Shown: positions 44,583 through 55,946 of the stretch, in pieces
Numbering within the stretch: position 1 is the first letter of the stretch
Layout of the letters: each line of letters begins with the position of its first letter
Assembly (NCBI RefSeq): GCF_003171515.1
Contig: NC_089397.1
Span: forward strand, 992,001 to 1,056,000
From: Pyrenophora tritici-repentis
Lineage: Eukaryota > Ascomycota > Dothideomycetes > Pleosporales > Pleosporaceae
Reading direction: 5' to 3'
DNA: 64,000 bases
Notes under the pieces: generated by a model
Databases searched by the model: none
What the model was told of the DNA's origin: nothing
What the model saw: only the letters and a program-made list of their open reading frames with translations
Program-made: the position numbers and the translations under genes

Positions 44583-46270
44583 ATGGACCAGCTTCCACAG
44601 GAATTAGTTGATCGAATCAGCAGCTATCTATCTCCTGACGACATCAAGAATACGCTATTGCTGTCCCATCCATTCCGATTTCCGCTGAAAAATACTCGGG
44701 GGCGTTTGAACAATTTACCCTAAACGAAGACACGACTGAGACGTTCATTGAGACTTTCTCTGGTCATCGGCTTCTGTATTTGCGCAATCTGTATTTCGGG
44801 GTCCGTCTTCCTCTTTCTGAGAACAGCGAGCTTCGCAATAACGCGGACCAACTAAACAAGCATGATAAGATTTTTACTCAACAAATCACGTTTCTGTTCA
44901 ACACTATCAAAACAGTCGAAGAACGTGCAGGAACTAAGAATAAACATGGAACAGTTCGCCTTGGGATAAGCCCTGTCGGGCGAACAGTTTCTCGCCAACG
45001 TTCACTGTCGTATCATGATCACTTGAGCTGGCGCGTCCATTTGCTGGAACCAGAGGCACTTCCGTTACTTGAATCCATTCGTTCCCTAGAGGTTGGATAT
45101 CACTGGGAGGCGCCCTTCACAACAATTGTAGATGAAGCGAATTATAGGTGGGCGGAAGTAAAACTGGACTACCGCGTAATGGTTGACCTTGCCGTCAAGT
45201 TGCCGAATCTTGAGTACTGGGGTTGTCGATTTGGAGGCAATGAATGGTCGCCGAAGGCGAAACAAGAAGCGAGAAGATATCTCATCCAAGATTGGGCTGG
45301 ACCACGTCGGGACACAAGACAAGATTTTGCAAAAGCTCTATTATCTGCACGTCTGCCTGGTTCACTTCGGCGCATTCGTCTAGATTTCCTCTATGATCTC
45401 GAACGTAGTACGCATATTGACCATCTCACGGCACAGCCTGATATGGTAAGCCCATCGATCAATGATCTTTTCAGTACCAGTCTACACCACCTTGCGCATC
45501 ATCTCCAGCGACTTCACTTGCGTGTAGTAGCAGATGAAACGCTATTCCAGCCCAAGGATAACTGTACCCTTTCCTGGCCGAATCTCGAGAGTCTCGTTGT
45601 CGTGTTTCACATGGTTAGCCCGTCGGGGCAATGGTGTTTCATAGGACCGAACGGCGAAGGGCGCAACACGGCAGCATTCAAGGTCGACGATGCCTCATAT
45701 CCACCCTTGGAAACAACTCCGTATGACGAAGATATGATCGACCAGATTGATCATGATGGAGACCGGCGGCTATACATAGGAAGCCAAACCTCCCGCTTCC
45801 GCATTGTGCCAAATGATACTACACTACGGCCGTTCCTTATGGCCTTTGCCAAAGCAGCATCAAACATGAGGGCTCTCCAAGAGGCAGCGCTCTGGTGCCC
45901 TGTTTCATGGGTACCCAATGATGAAAATGGGGATGATTCAAGACCGGAAATGTTTTCAAAAGATTGTCCAGACACCAAAAGGGTCGCTTGGGGAGTGCAC
46001 TATCAAGCGAGGGGCGAGCTTGACGATACTTGGCAGGGTGGGAACTTTCCTACAGAAGTTCCCCTACTCTGGTGGAAAGTCGGCCTGTGGCGTCCGGATC
46101 CCGAACTGCATGAGCTTTTTCAGCAGATTGGAGGTACGTCATGGAATGACAGTCTGAAGGAACACTGGGAGGATGAGTATTCTGGCAAGGGATTAGTGGA
46201 TCGCTCTCGCTTTGAGTATTTTATGCAAGAAGAAGTTGACATGGTGGGGCTAATTCCGTCGCCGAGATGA
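44583..46270 (+). pseudogene. F-box gene (DUF6546-like) broken by a one-base frameshift
   Basis: ATG 44583 begins MDQLPQELVDRISSYLSPDDIKNTLLLS, a clear F-box. After 47 codons the frame ends. One extra T in the run at 44679-44681 would instead join it to SAEKYSGAF, EQFTLNEDTTETFIETFSGH and the long open frame that stays open to 46270. The join gives about 562 residues. The C-terminal part has LRRIRLDFLYD, LHHLAHHLQRLHLRV and SWPNLESLVV, an LRR-like layout seen in fungal F-box proteins of the DUF6546 group. F-box proteins recruit substrates to SCF ubiquitin ligases; the substrate is unknown. No intron signals exist at the break. Either a real deletion or a homopolymer sequencing error made it. 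The downstream Met at 44780 could start a protein lacking the F-box. Confidence 0.75.
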
Positions 46271-47555
46271 AAATCCAGGGCGGGCGAGAGAAACTTAGGA
46301 TCACGTAGAGTTGGCATTCCGGACTTGTGAGGCGCAAATGTAGGTCAGAGAAATTTATATCGAGGTAACATGTGTATGGTAACGTAACATAATTACGATA
46401 CTTCTTCTGCTCATTTGGTAGAGCTATCGCAACGCTACACTCTTCGTCACAGTTCTCACCTTCACTGTCACCTTTACACAGAATAGCAAGGCATCGTGGA
46501 GACTGAAATGCTACTAATGTGTGGCCCGTGCACAAACTGGCTGACTATATGATCTCGCCCACCCCGCTCCCACCTTTCTCTGTACACTCACCGCTTCTCG
46601 CTATCACAGCTTATTACCACAATTACATATGCTTATAGCTGGCAACCATATTCGTCCTTCTGCTCTACGCTTCTTTGTCACTCTTATGCACAGCAGCTTA
46701 TACCTTTAAATGCCAGAACTGGCGAGAAACGTGGTGAGTTTCAATCGCCTACAGCTGCCGGCGATTGGCTAGTCGCCACTACTGCGATGATCCCGATCGC
46801 CTCTTTTACTATCTCAGGCAACAGTTCACACCAGGGAATGAGTCCGGTCGTCTGGTTTCCAACTTCCGGCTCGCCTTGATGGCACCCAGTCAGATCTAGG
46901 TGCGAGTGGTGCAGTGTACGGGAACGGTAAGTGGAAAATTCTACTTGTCGACACTTGATTGAGCATAATCGTACGCATATAGAGTTTACGGGGAGTGTCG
47001 ATGACACTGATGAGAGGCTAGCCCCTCCCTAGGTGCACCGTCGGTGAGGCTATGGCATTACTTCGCGGGGTTGACTCTTCGGTAAAGCAGACAAGCTGGA
47101 CCTTGTTTGTGGTCTGCGAACAGGAGGAAGCGCTCCGGAGCGTGGAATTTCGCTGAGCACTTAGTGGAGGTGGAATTACAGGGGGGACCTTCCTGGCCAC
47201 CGAGTGTCAGATCGTGAGATGAACTTGTTTCTGTCTACGGGTACTACCCAAGCCTTGATCCTCATGATTGTGTCATATGGGATAACGTTTTCATTGAGTC
47301 TTCACGAGGTAATCGTGATGCTTGAGGAAGAAGAGAAGTTTTGACACAGTGATCGCGCAAATGATTCGTCAGATAGAATAGCGCAGCCGCAAAAGCACGG
47401 ACTTTTTGACAGTAAACAAACAGTGAAAGAAACACAGACCCTGTATTCACCTTTTGCCTCCCCCGCCATCTCCGCTCATCTTTCTCGCCTTCTCTCAAAC
47501 TACAAGACCTCGTCGCATCCTGCCACGACTCTCACTGCACTGCTCTCATCATCGC
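46271..47555. other. Noncoding interval before the 2EXR-type gene
   Basis: 1.3 kb with only short open frames. The last 100 bases are C/T-rich, consistent with a promoter and 5' leader of the following gene. Confidence 0.5.
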
Positions 47556-48680
47556 ATGATGCCTCCTCCCACCGACCCGGTTCCTCTCCCCGATATCCTC
47601 GAAACGTACACCGGCTGGTTCAGCAGTGATGGCCTGCACATTGTCATAATGCTAGAAGGATCCACTTTGCGTCTAGGATGCCTCAGCCATATCCGTGGCG
47701 ACATCCTCGAGAGCTGGACACTATGCTTCGTACCTGCAATCAACATCGCCAGCAGCACCGAGGAGGAGACAGCTCTCAATCGTCCTCTTCAAGCCGTCGC
47801 CATGGCGCTTCCAGGCAGATACATGGTCTCATTCGACATCAAAAAGGGCGCAATACACGGCGTGAGCATAGACACGATGCTGTATGCACGCTACAAGCCC
47901 GATACGTGCGCCATCATGAAGGTACCAAGAGAGCTCCGGCAAATGATCTGGCGCTACAGCCTAGCCAACGAAGCTGGCAAAGTGACACTTGAAGAATACG
48001 GTGATCTGCGTATCATCACCAACGGACGTACGCAGTCGCAGTTCAACCGCATCCACGAGGTACATCCCGAATTCGCCACTGAGGCCTTGCATCACGAGCT
48101 GTACGACAACACTCTCGAATGCACGGACGCAGCCCGTCTTGTTGAGCTGCTCCACTCAGACAAGGGAAATGTTAAGCTCTGCCTCCGCGATGTTCTGCTC
48201 TCGGCGGATTGGGGTCAGATGCCGCTGCCGCCGCGAATGCCTGACGCCCACCTTCTCAAGGATATTCTGCGGTATGCCAAGCAGCATAAAGAGACAAAGT
48301 TTACCATTCGCATGATGATGTGGCGTCTAACTCCAATAAATTCAAGCCAGGTTATGTTGCACTTTCTGGAATTTGGAGAAGGTATACGAAGAGCTATTCG
48401 AGGCAAGCAGTCGATCTTGTCGATAATGACTATCCAAAACCAGGTTCTCTTTTGGACGAAAGAGCACGATTTCTCGGGGCTTGACGCAGACAACGTCAAG
48501 TTTTTCCCTGAAATGGATTGCTTTTGTAGGTCTCTGTATCGGGCTCAGGTTGCATTTTTTCTCGACGAGGTGCTTACAGACTACATGGCACATGCACCAG
48601 GATTACACGCCAGTGACGTAAATGAAGCGATTGAGTCGGTCGTCAACGATATAGAGGAATGGCACAAGAACGGCATTTAA
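47556..48680 (+). CDS. 2EXR/F-box-like hypothetical protein
   Basis: A single-exon gene of 374 residues from the tandem ATG at 47556/47559. The frame is open 34 codons further upstream, but only from a TTG, inside a C/T-rich leader. The first 110 residues hold DILETYTGWFSSDG and a conserved-looking strand-rich block. KVPRELRQMIWRYSL (about 145-160) is the family signature shared in form with the two relics at 32-33.8 kb, followed by the helical HEVHPEFATEALHHELY. The remainder is alpha-helical, with no membrane segment or signal peptide. Function is unknown. It is the only one of the four F-box/2EXR-type genes in the window that is intact. Confidence 0.75.
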   Translation: MMPPPTDPVPLPDILETYTGWFSSDGLHIVIMLEGSTLRLGCLSHIRGDILESWTLCFVPAINIASSTEEETALNRPLQAVAMALPGRYMVSFDIKKGAIHGVSIDTMLYARYKPDTCAIMKVPRELRQMIWRYSLANEAGKVTLEEYGDLRIITNGRTQSQFNRIHEVHPEFATEALHHELYDNTLECTDAARLVELLHSDKGNVKLCLRDVLLSADWGQMPLPPRMPDAHLLKDILRYAKQHKETKFTIRMMMWRLTPINSSQVMLHFLEFGEGIRRAIRGKQSILSIMTIQNQVLFWTKEHDFSGLDADNVKFFPEMDCFCRSLYRAQVAFFLDEVLTDYMAHAPGLHASDVNEAIESVVNDIEEWHKNGI

Positions 48681-48799
48681 GGGCAGAAATTCCTCATCAT
48701 AGCTTTGCCCGCTTCTTTTTCATGTTGGAGCTATAGAGCTAGAGATACCTCCCAAGACGGTAGTACAATGAAATTCCACTCCAAAACATTTCTCCACTC

Positions 48800-50293
48800 T
48801 CATACATCATCAACCACCCTCCATTGGCCCCCCATTAACTTATTGCTCTCCTCGCAGCTCTCATCCACCAATTTCCTACTACCCTCGATGCCCACAACAG
48901 GCAATTGTATCTCGAACCTTTTCCTTTCTGGAGGTGACTTCCCGTTAATCTCATACGGGAAAGGGACATACTCTGGCAATAACCCACACTGTTTCAACGC
49001 CGTCGCATGGTCCCAGCTAATATGCTCATGGCACAGCCGATCACCACGCATAGCGACTATGGAGGTAAAGGGAATGGCAAGCGGCTTTCCAGTAGGCGGA
49101 ATACCAGGGAGGAGCCAAGGAACTTCCTTTGTGTGAGTGAGGGTAAATACAAACTCGTCGATTACACGGTCTATGCCCACGGTCCGCGAGACGAGGGAAA
49201 GAGAGGTATCGGGCGGGTTGCTGAAGATGAAGTGGTGCGTGTAAAATGCTGTTAATCGCTCCCCACCAACTCCGCCGCTATAGGTGCAATTGTCAGAAAG
49301 GACCAACAAGAGTAACGGGGTGGTCGCTTACGTCATGGTTGGTATGTGATTCACATACGGCTGATCCACCATCGTAGCCATAGTCTTCTCCACATCCCTC
49401 TCCCCAAACTCATACTTGGTATGCTCTTCCCATACCGCTTCCAGATCGAAAAACGGTCCACCCAACAGAGGCTTCAGGAACGTCAGACTTCTCGTATGCG
49501 CAATGCTCGCATTTCTCTTATCATAGTCCTTGTTTCCTGGAAGGATCCAGCCGCACTCTCTCTTCAAGTCCTCGTAGCGATAGGTCTTGACGATACCTTC
49601 CGTGGCCTGTACACCTTCAGAATCCGGGAACAGCGAAGTTGGAACACGACCTGTCGTGTCTGGGATTCCGGCTATGTGAACGAGCTGTGGTGGGAGGATT
49701 GTTGAGCTGAGAGTTGAGAATCTGCTGCCGCCGTAGGAAACGAGGGCCTTGATGTTGGGGTTTTGACAAGCGATTTCGTCGACATAGTAAGGTGTCCGGG
49801 AGATGTATGCTGAGAACGAGAATTGTTAGGATGCTTACGTTTAGAAACAGGAGTGTACCTACAAATCAAACCAACTCCATTCTCAAACTCGCATCCCTCG
49901 CACTCCTTGAGCGCATCTAGCGCCCTTTGCAGTGGAAACTCACCACCATCCTCAACCTTGCCAGGGACCAGAATCTACCCAACTGTCAGCCATCTATACT
50001 ATCAACTGCCTCATTTCCAATCTTTAACATCATCTCAACCATAAACTGTACCAACATACCTGCGCAACCGCGTACCCCTCCTCAGCCCATTTCTGCAGCG
50101 GCGGCGGATCCAAAAGGCCCTCTTGCTTCTCAACCAACGACTGATAATCCACCACCAGCACCAAACCCGGGCCCTTTCCACGCCTCGAAAGCGGAGTCTG
50201 AAGCTTGATATTAGGGGAAATGGTCTGGGGTTGATGGGCTTGGGAAAGAGGGGTTCGAGATGACGATGGAGGGGTAACAGGAGCTCCACCCAT
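48800..50293 (-). CDS. Dienelactone-hydrolase-like protein fused to a SnoaL/NTF2-like domain
   Basis: Four exons (50293-50060, 49974-49863, 49809-49332, 49277-48800) rebuild 433 residues in phase, with introns of 85, 53 and 54 bp. The N-terminal half has dienelactone-hydrolase layout: GPGLVLVVDYQSL near residue 45, DPPPLQKWAEEGYAVAQ, then ALDALKECEGCE and ALVSYGGSR. The nucleophile position reads VSYGG, with no Cys or Ser in a GxCxG or GxSxG elbow, so hydrolase activity is doubtful. The last exon is a SnoaL/NTF2-like fold: DRVIDEFVFTLTHTKEVPWLLPGIPPTG, then LCHEHISWDHATALKQCGLLP. Fungal proteins of this type are often annotated carboxymethylenebutenolidase. The substrate is unknown. Short exons hide the middle of the gene from a simple open-frame search. 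Confidence 0.8.
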
Positions 50294-51606
50294 GATGCAG
50301 CAACAGCAACGACAACGACAGACGTGGGGGAAAGGAAGGGACGTCGAATTTCCGATTCTTCTCTTGAGCTTCAAAAGGAGTTTACAGAGAACAGATGGAA
50401 CCAGGAGGAAGACAGGTTGTCAGAAAGAACTAACAAACGTTGAGGAGATAAGGTCCTCAGATGAGGAGAACACCACCCCAAAGGCGGCCTCTTCTCCTCT
50501 CCTCACCTCAACCTAATCTCGACTGTCTGCATGCAGCAAGGCCGCCTACCCAATTCCCACTTCCCACTCCCCCAACCTCCCACTCTAACCACGATCATGC
50601 GCTCACGCGCGTGCAAACCTCCAGATATGGGGTAATCCGAAAAACCGTTAAACTCAAATCCCGTTAACCGCAGCTACACCACCGAAACGAAACGCAGTAC
50701 TACAGAAAATACACCCACACCTATAGTTAAAGCATGCGGCTACACGATAAGAAAGCAGCAGCCCCCCGCCTATCTGTGCAACGCCGCATGCCCCCAAGAA
50801 AAGAAACAGTTCGTACAACATATAACCCCAAACCCAACCCCAACCCCTCTATGCCAACCGCCCCAAAGCGGTATCTCGCACATGTTGTCATGATAAGAGG
50901 GGTTAGGGACTGTTGCACACAGTGCGCCGTTATTGATGGGTTCGTGCGTGGATGCATGAGGGAAATGCATGCAGGCGCGTTGCGTGGGAAGAGGGGGTGT
51001 TGTGTGATGTTACGGGAGATTATGTATTCGAGAAATTCACATGGGCGTGGGTGGTTTATAGCGGCGTGTATGTGTGTATGGATCGGGGGTGCTTGGCGGC
51101 GTGGGAGGTGGCTGTACTGTGCTGTGTAGCCCAATGGAGGGTACATCGGACTGGAGGCACTGATCTTTTCTATTTCCGGACCTGGAGATATGTTCATGCT
51201 CGTGTCATGTATGTCTTTGTGATACACGTGTATGCGTGCACTCCCGTTGTACTAGGTACCCGCCCCACTAGTCACGCGACGGTATCGCCATGTAGACTCT
51301 AGAGTACGGGGGTACTGAACACCTACGCTAGAAGTACTATGGAAGAGGCGGTACAGTAGCTTCTGGGAATAGATCAGTCACTTCCTAATATGTGCCTGAA
51401 TCACACAGAAAGTTAGTCGTGCGACAGACAGATCAATAGACGCGTCAAGCTGGTGCATAGTGCGTGGTCAGCTTCAATATTCGTCATGTACAAATGATCT
51501 CGCAACTGTATCTCGTTGCACAGAAAAGGTACCCATTACACGAGATAATGTATTGATTGATGGTAACAACGCCGCGTTGGTCTAATCACTTGGACAGCTC
51601 CGAGTC
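50294..51606. other. Noncoding interval, 1.3 kb
   Basis: It contains the promoter of the SnoaL-fusion gene at its left end and the 3' flank of the acidic hypothetical gene at its right. Overlapping open frames on both strands at 50.73-51.23 kb are mutually exclusive, lack recognisable motifs and are not called. Confidence 0.5.
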
Positions 51607-52356
51607 TTAGACTGTAATATCCTTGCGAAACGAATCCTCCCTACCAGTATCCTTCTGAACCTTATCATTGTTATCCTCCAAAACGTCCTCTTCCTTGTCA
51701 ACCTGCTCCAGATATTCCCTTTCGATATACTCGAGAATATCTGCCTGTACGTAATCCAGCTCTGAAACTACCCTTTCGCCGTACTTGGAGTCTATGCTTT
51801 CATTATCGTCCCTCTCCGGATCGATATTGTCGTCTTCGTGCGGGTCGTCCGGTTCAGGGTTATCTGTACCCTTGAATTCTGTATCCACGGGTTCTTCTGT
51901 CTCAAGTAATCCCCATGCGTCGCTCATGCTATCTCCGTACTCGGACCTCGGTGGTTCAAATAGCGGCGTCTGACTGAATCGCAAGGATGCGTGACGAGGC
52001 GACATTGGAGGTATAGGAACTGTTGTCTGGCTAGCATTACGCTCCTGTATCAAGGAATTAATGACCTTTAATAGAACGTAGTGCATTGCACGGTGTCTTA
52101 CAGCTATATCTGACGTCGACTCGGGCGGAAGCGGGAACTCAGATGCAGATGGGCTTGGAGAGGACGACCGGACCAGAGGAGGGTGCAAGCCTAGTTGCAA
52201 TTGTCCTGGCCATGTTTTTGGCATTTTGTTTTCTTCGCTTTGTTCATGCTTTGTGTGTTCCTCGTTTTGTTTCCTACGTCGTAGTCTGCCGATGATGAAC
52301 TTTCGGGTGAATCGGTCCCTTAGGTCTACCCACTTCCCTTTAAGCCAGCCCCGCAT
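51607..52356 (-). CDS. Acidic hypothetical protein
   Basis: I recognise no family. The frame from ATG 52356 gives 249 residues. A basic N-terminus (KGKWVDLRDRFTRKFIIGRLRRRKQ) is followed by a Ser/Pro-rich region and a strongly acidic C-terminal half (DDPHEDDNIDPERDDNE and similar). The stretch 52101-52045 has a GTAAGA donor and a TACAG acceptor, is 57 bp (19 codons) and is in phase. It is therefore probably an intron, and the spliced product would be 230 residues. The sequence looks intrinsically disordered. Lack of a homologue and low complexity make it a modest call. Confidence 0.5.
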   Translation of the reverse strand: MRGWLKGKWVDLRDRFTRKFIIGRLRRRKQNEEHTKHEQSEENKMPKTWPGQLQLGLHPPLVRSSSPSPSASEFPLPPESTSDIAVRHRAMHYVLLKVINSLIQERNASQTTVPIPPMSPRHASLRFSQTPLFEPPRSEYGDSMSDAWGLLETEEPVDTEFKGTDNPEPDDPHEDDNIDPERDDNESIDSKYGERVVSELDYVQADILEYIEREYLEQVDKEEDVLEDNNDKVQKDTGREDSFRKDITV

Positions 52357-52518
52357 ACTTGCTAGTGAATTTGCCGATAAGTAAGGATCTGTTTAGCATC
52401 GTGTAAACAATGAGTTTTGTGTCGCGCAAAGACCTTTTTCTACCCTGCACCGTACCACGGTACCCATCCTTGGCGTACCAAACTCAGGGACAATCCCCCA
52501 CCTTATCTGACCAATGCT

Positions 52519-55500
52519 CTAGTGATATTCTCCGACTTCCCTCCGCTTGCCTGCCGTACCCTTTAGTTCTTTGAGAACGCTAGCTGCAATTGCAACGGCG
52601 TCTTCCGGAAGGCCTAAACGTTGTTAGCTGTTTGTATCAAACCACAAATAGCTCTCCACACATGCGACATACCCGCTACTCTAGCCACTTTCAAAGCGTG
52701 GCTTTCTCGATTGACACCTTTCCTCAGCCGATGTATATAGGAAAATTTGCCGTCAGGCTCTTCTTGCACATCATTGCAATAGCAACCCAATTTCTCAAAA
52801 TCCTTCGTCATATCGGTGAGGGCATGGAAATGGGTTGCAAATAGCGTACGACACTGATTAACGTGGTAGAGGTGGTGCAGGCAAGCATAACCCACAGCGA
52901 TGCCATCCTCGGGTGTCGTTCCTCGACCAACCTCATCCATGATGACAAATGAACGGGGCGTGGCCTCTTTAAGAATCTGTGCTGTCTCCAGCATCTCTAC
53001 CATGAATGTAGACTGATCTTGATACAAGTTGTCTGCCGAGCCAACCCGACTGAAAATCTTGTCAACGAGCCCGATCTCTGCGTATTCCGCCGGTACGAAA
53101 GACCCGGTCTGGGCCAAGATCGATATGAGGGCATTCTGTCGCAGATAAGTGCTTTTACCAGCCATGTTTGGGCCGGTAATGAGCCATATGCGCTCCTTTT
53201 CTCCAAGAAGGCAATCGTTTGGTGCGAACTTACGACCTTGCTCATCTAGTCCAGTTTCGACAACAGGGTGCCGACCGCCTACAACATTGTTTGATGGCTC
53301 TGCACTTAAGATCGGCCGGACGAAGTTCTTTTCGGCGGCGAGGATCGCAAAGGCGCCAGCCACATCAAGTTCATCCAGCACGACAGCGTTACGCCGAAGC
53401 TTCACAAGATTTCGCACGACAGCTTCGCGGAGCCCGCCAAGAATACGCTGCTCCTCTGATCGAATGCGGAAGCGGGTTTCATCCATCTGTGCTCCCAGTT
53501 GCGTCCATTCCGGGATCTGAAAGGAGCGAGTTGATTTGCTGCTACTCAAGCTTTTGGGATAATGGACGGTGGCACGAGCTGCGTCTTTCCCCTTTACATG
53601 CGCAATGTGTGCGAGATTCGGAGTCCACTTCAACACCAAGCTTTCCGTGTTCATCTTTTGACGCAACTCTTTTTCCAGGTTGTTCTTCTGTTCTACCATG
53701 GAGTCCAGACTCTTGTGAAGTCGCTCCAAGGTCGAGCTGGCATTGCGCTTCATGATATGGACGTCATCTCTTCCGTCTGTTGCGCTCTTGAAACTTCCGA
53801 CAATCATATGCGGCTTTGGCTGGACGCGCTTTGGCATGCTCTTCAAGTCTTCTTCTCCTGCTTCTCGGCCCAGTACGTCCTGGGCTAGGTCGGACATCTC
53901 TTCAGCTTCCTCCTCTTCTATGCGATGGTACTCGGACAACCCGTCTTCATCAATAGCTTGCTCTATGCGTTGTGCAAGCTCAAGGGACTGTGCTAGTTCG
54001 AATCGGCGCTCTAGTGTAGAGATACATTGTCTCCGTCGCGCCTCTGCAACTTCTGCTGTGGAATCGATAGGAACGGCACCTCTCGAGATGGCATGTTCAT
54101 GGAGGGTCTCCACAATCCTGGAGGTCGTGATGATAGTCTTGGAGAGTTCCACAAGATCATCGGCATCGCCACGGCCATACGTGAATTTGGTCACTAAGCG
54201 GAGAGAATCATAAGTTTGACCCAATAGCGCAATGATGTCTTGACGAAGTTGGGGATACTGTATCATCTCTTCTACAAGATCGAGCCTATCATTGATTGTC
54301 GAGAGTGACATTGATGGCGCAGCTTCACTTTGTTAGTATTAGGGATGACTAGTTAGTGATTGTCAACATACCTAAACGCTGCGTGAGTAGCCTGGTACCA
54401 CTCTTAGTAACGGTCCTGTTCAGTGAGTGTAACAGGCTGCCTTCTAAAGTGCCTTCTCGAATTGTACTCCGAATCTCTAACGCTCTCAAGCTGCTCTTAT
54501 CAATACTCATATGTTCTTCGGCTTGATGTCTCACAGGTGCTTGGAGTCGGGTACGTGATCCGAGCAATTGATGCTTAACGTAGTGCAACAATGAGCCTCC
54601 TGCAGCAACTTCACTGGAGGTAAAATTGGCCATGTCGAAATCCTCCACAACATCTTCCAACATGGGTATCCAGTCTGTGACGGTGAGTGGTTGTTCTGAA
54701 GGCTTCTGGAATGTGACCGTGTGCCCATCTTCCTGCATGATCGACACAATGCGCGAATGATCATGTTCTTGGAAGACGCTGTCTAATAAAATCTCTCTCG
54801 GCTTGATGCGAGCTATCGCCGAAGGTAAAGATGCGATATCGGTACTCTGAGTAAGGAAGTCACCACTTGACAAGTCAATCCACGCCAGACCGACCTCAGT
54901 GCGGGGCAGGTTGAGAATTGAAGACACACTGGGGCTGCCAGGACTCTCCTTCACAGCCTTCTCTTCGCTAAGGGCTTTTGGGTCTACATGGACGCTCAGG
55001 AGGTAGTTATTCTCCCATGGATCCATGAAATGCTCGTCGATAAGGGTGCCTGGCGTCACAATTCGTGACACCTTTCTCATATACTGAGGCTCACCCTTTG
55101 CTCTTGCTGATACATCGTTAATAAACTCGTCACTGATTGCAACGTGCTTGTTCAGATCCTGCACAAGAATCTTGAGATATCGATCTAGCTGGTAGGCGGG
55201 GAAACCGGCCTGATGCAATGAGCTTTGTGCACATATCTTGTGCGCATATACTGACCATAGGAACCGCGGGTTTCTTGCTACCTTTCATTGTCTTCTTTTT
55301 GGACTTTTTGAGGTTCAATAGGGGAGCAAACTCGTCTGCATGTTCAAAATACAGCTGTCGCTGTTTTAGCAAGGCTGGCACGAATTCAATTGCTAGCATA
55401 CCTCATAGAAGCCACCAACACGGGTGACTAGCACACAGTGACTGAACTTGAGCATATTGTTTCGCACTTGCTGCAATAGCGGAGGATAATCCGGTTCGGA

Positions 55501-55770
55501 GTCATCCTGAGGTGGTAGTGCGTCGGCATCGATGACTCCTTGTTGCATATCCTCCACATCTATCGTAGTCTTCCTTTTTGCGCCGTGACATTGCGATACA
55601 TGGAAGCATCTTGAACTGGTAGATAGTGTTGCACGTGTTTTCGCGCATGGTCGCGTCGAGCTCAAAAATCGGATGCTCCCTGTACTGTATGAGCGGCGGG
55701 AGGCAAGAATGGCAGTCCTTTGGGATGACAACCCAGGACGCGTCAAATAGTTAGCTCTTCGCAATAGCAT
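52519..55770 (-). CDS. MSH1: Mitochondrial DNA mismatch-repair ATPase
   Basis: A MutS homologue that binds mismatches in mitochondrial DNA and helps keep that genome stable. Five exons (55770-55402, 55354-55256, 55209-54372, 54322-52673, 52613-52519) give 1,016 residues. The N-terminus is Arg/Ser-rich without acids (MLLRRANYLTRPGLSS, then RRSYSTGSIRF), a typical matrix-targeting presequence. Domain I shows TRVGGFYELYFEHADEF with the Phe of the mismatch-reading FxE-like motif. Domain V has Walker A GPNMAGKST, the YADNLYQDQSTFMVEM-type segment (here GSADNLYQDQSTFMVEM) and Walker B VIMDEVGRGT. It lies head to head with HEM12, the starts 176 bp apart. The last exon (GLPEDAVAIAASVLKEL) is only 95 nt. 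Confidence 0.93.
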
Positions 55771-55946
55771 CCTCTCGGACAAAAAGTTGTGAGAGAAATG
55801 CCGGAGACGGGCAAGATGCAGGAACGCGTCTGTATGTGGTTAGCTCTTACGCGGACGTCGCGGGGTAGACGGATCGACCCAAAGTTACGACGCCGATGTG
55901 CTGTACATTTGTGTATGCAGCCACTGACACAATCTTTACAGCAACA
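55771..55946. promoter_or_regulatory. Short bidirectional promoter, MSH1 / HEM12
   Basis: Just 176 bp separates the two divergent start codons, so both promoters share this DNA. No TATA box near the expected positions was evident. Confidence 0.5.

Noticed and set aside
50727..51227. Overlapping plus- and minus-strand frames of 131-166 codons
   Set aside because: Mutually exclusive, no motifs, and composition typical of intergenic DNA.
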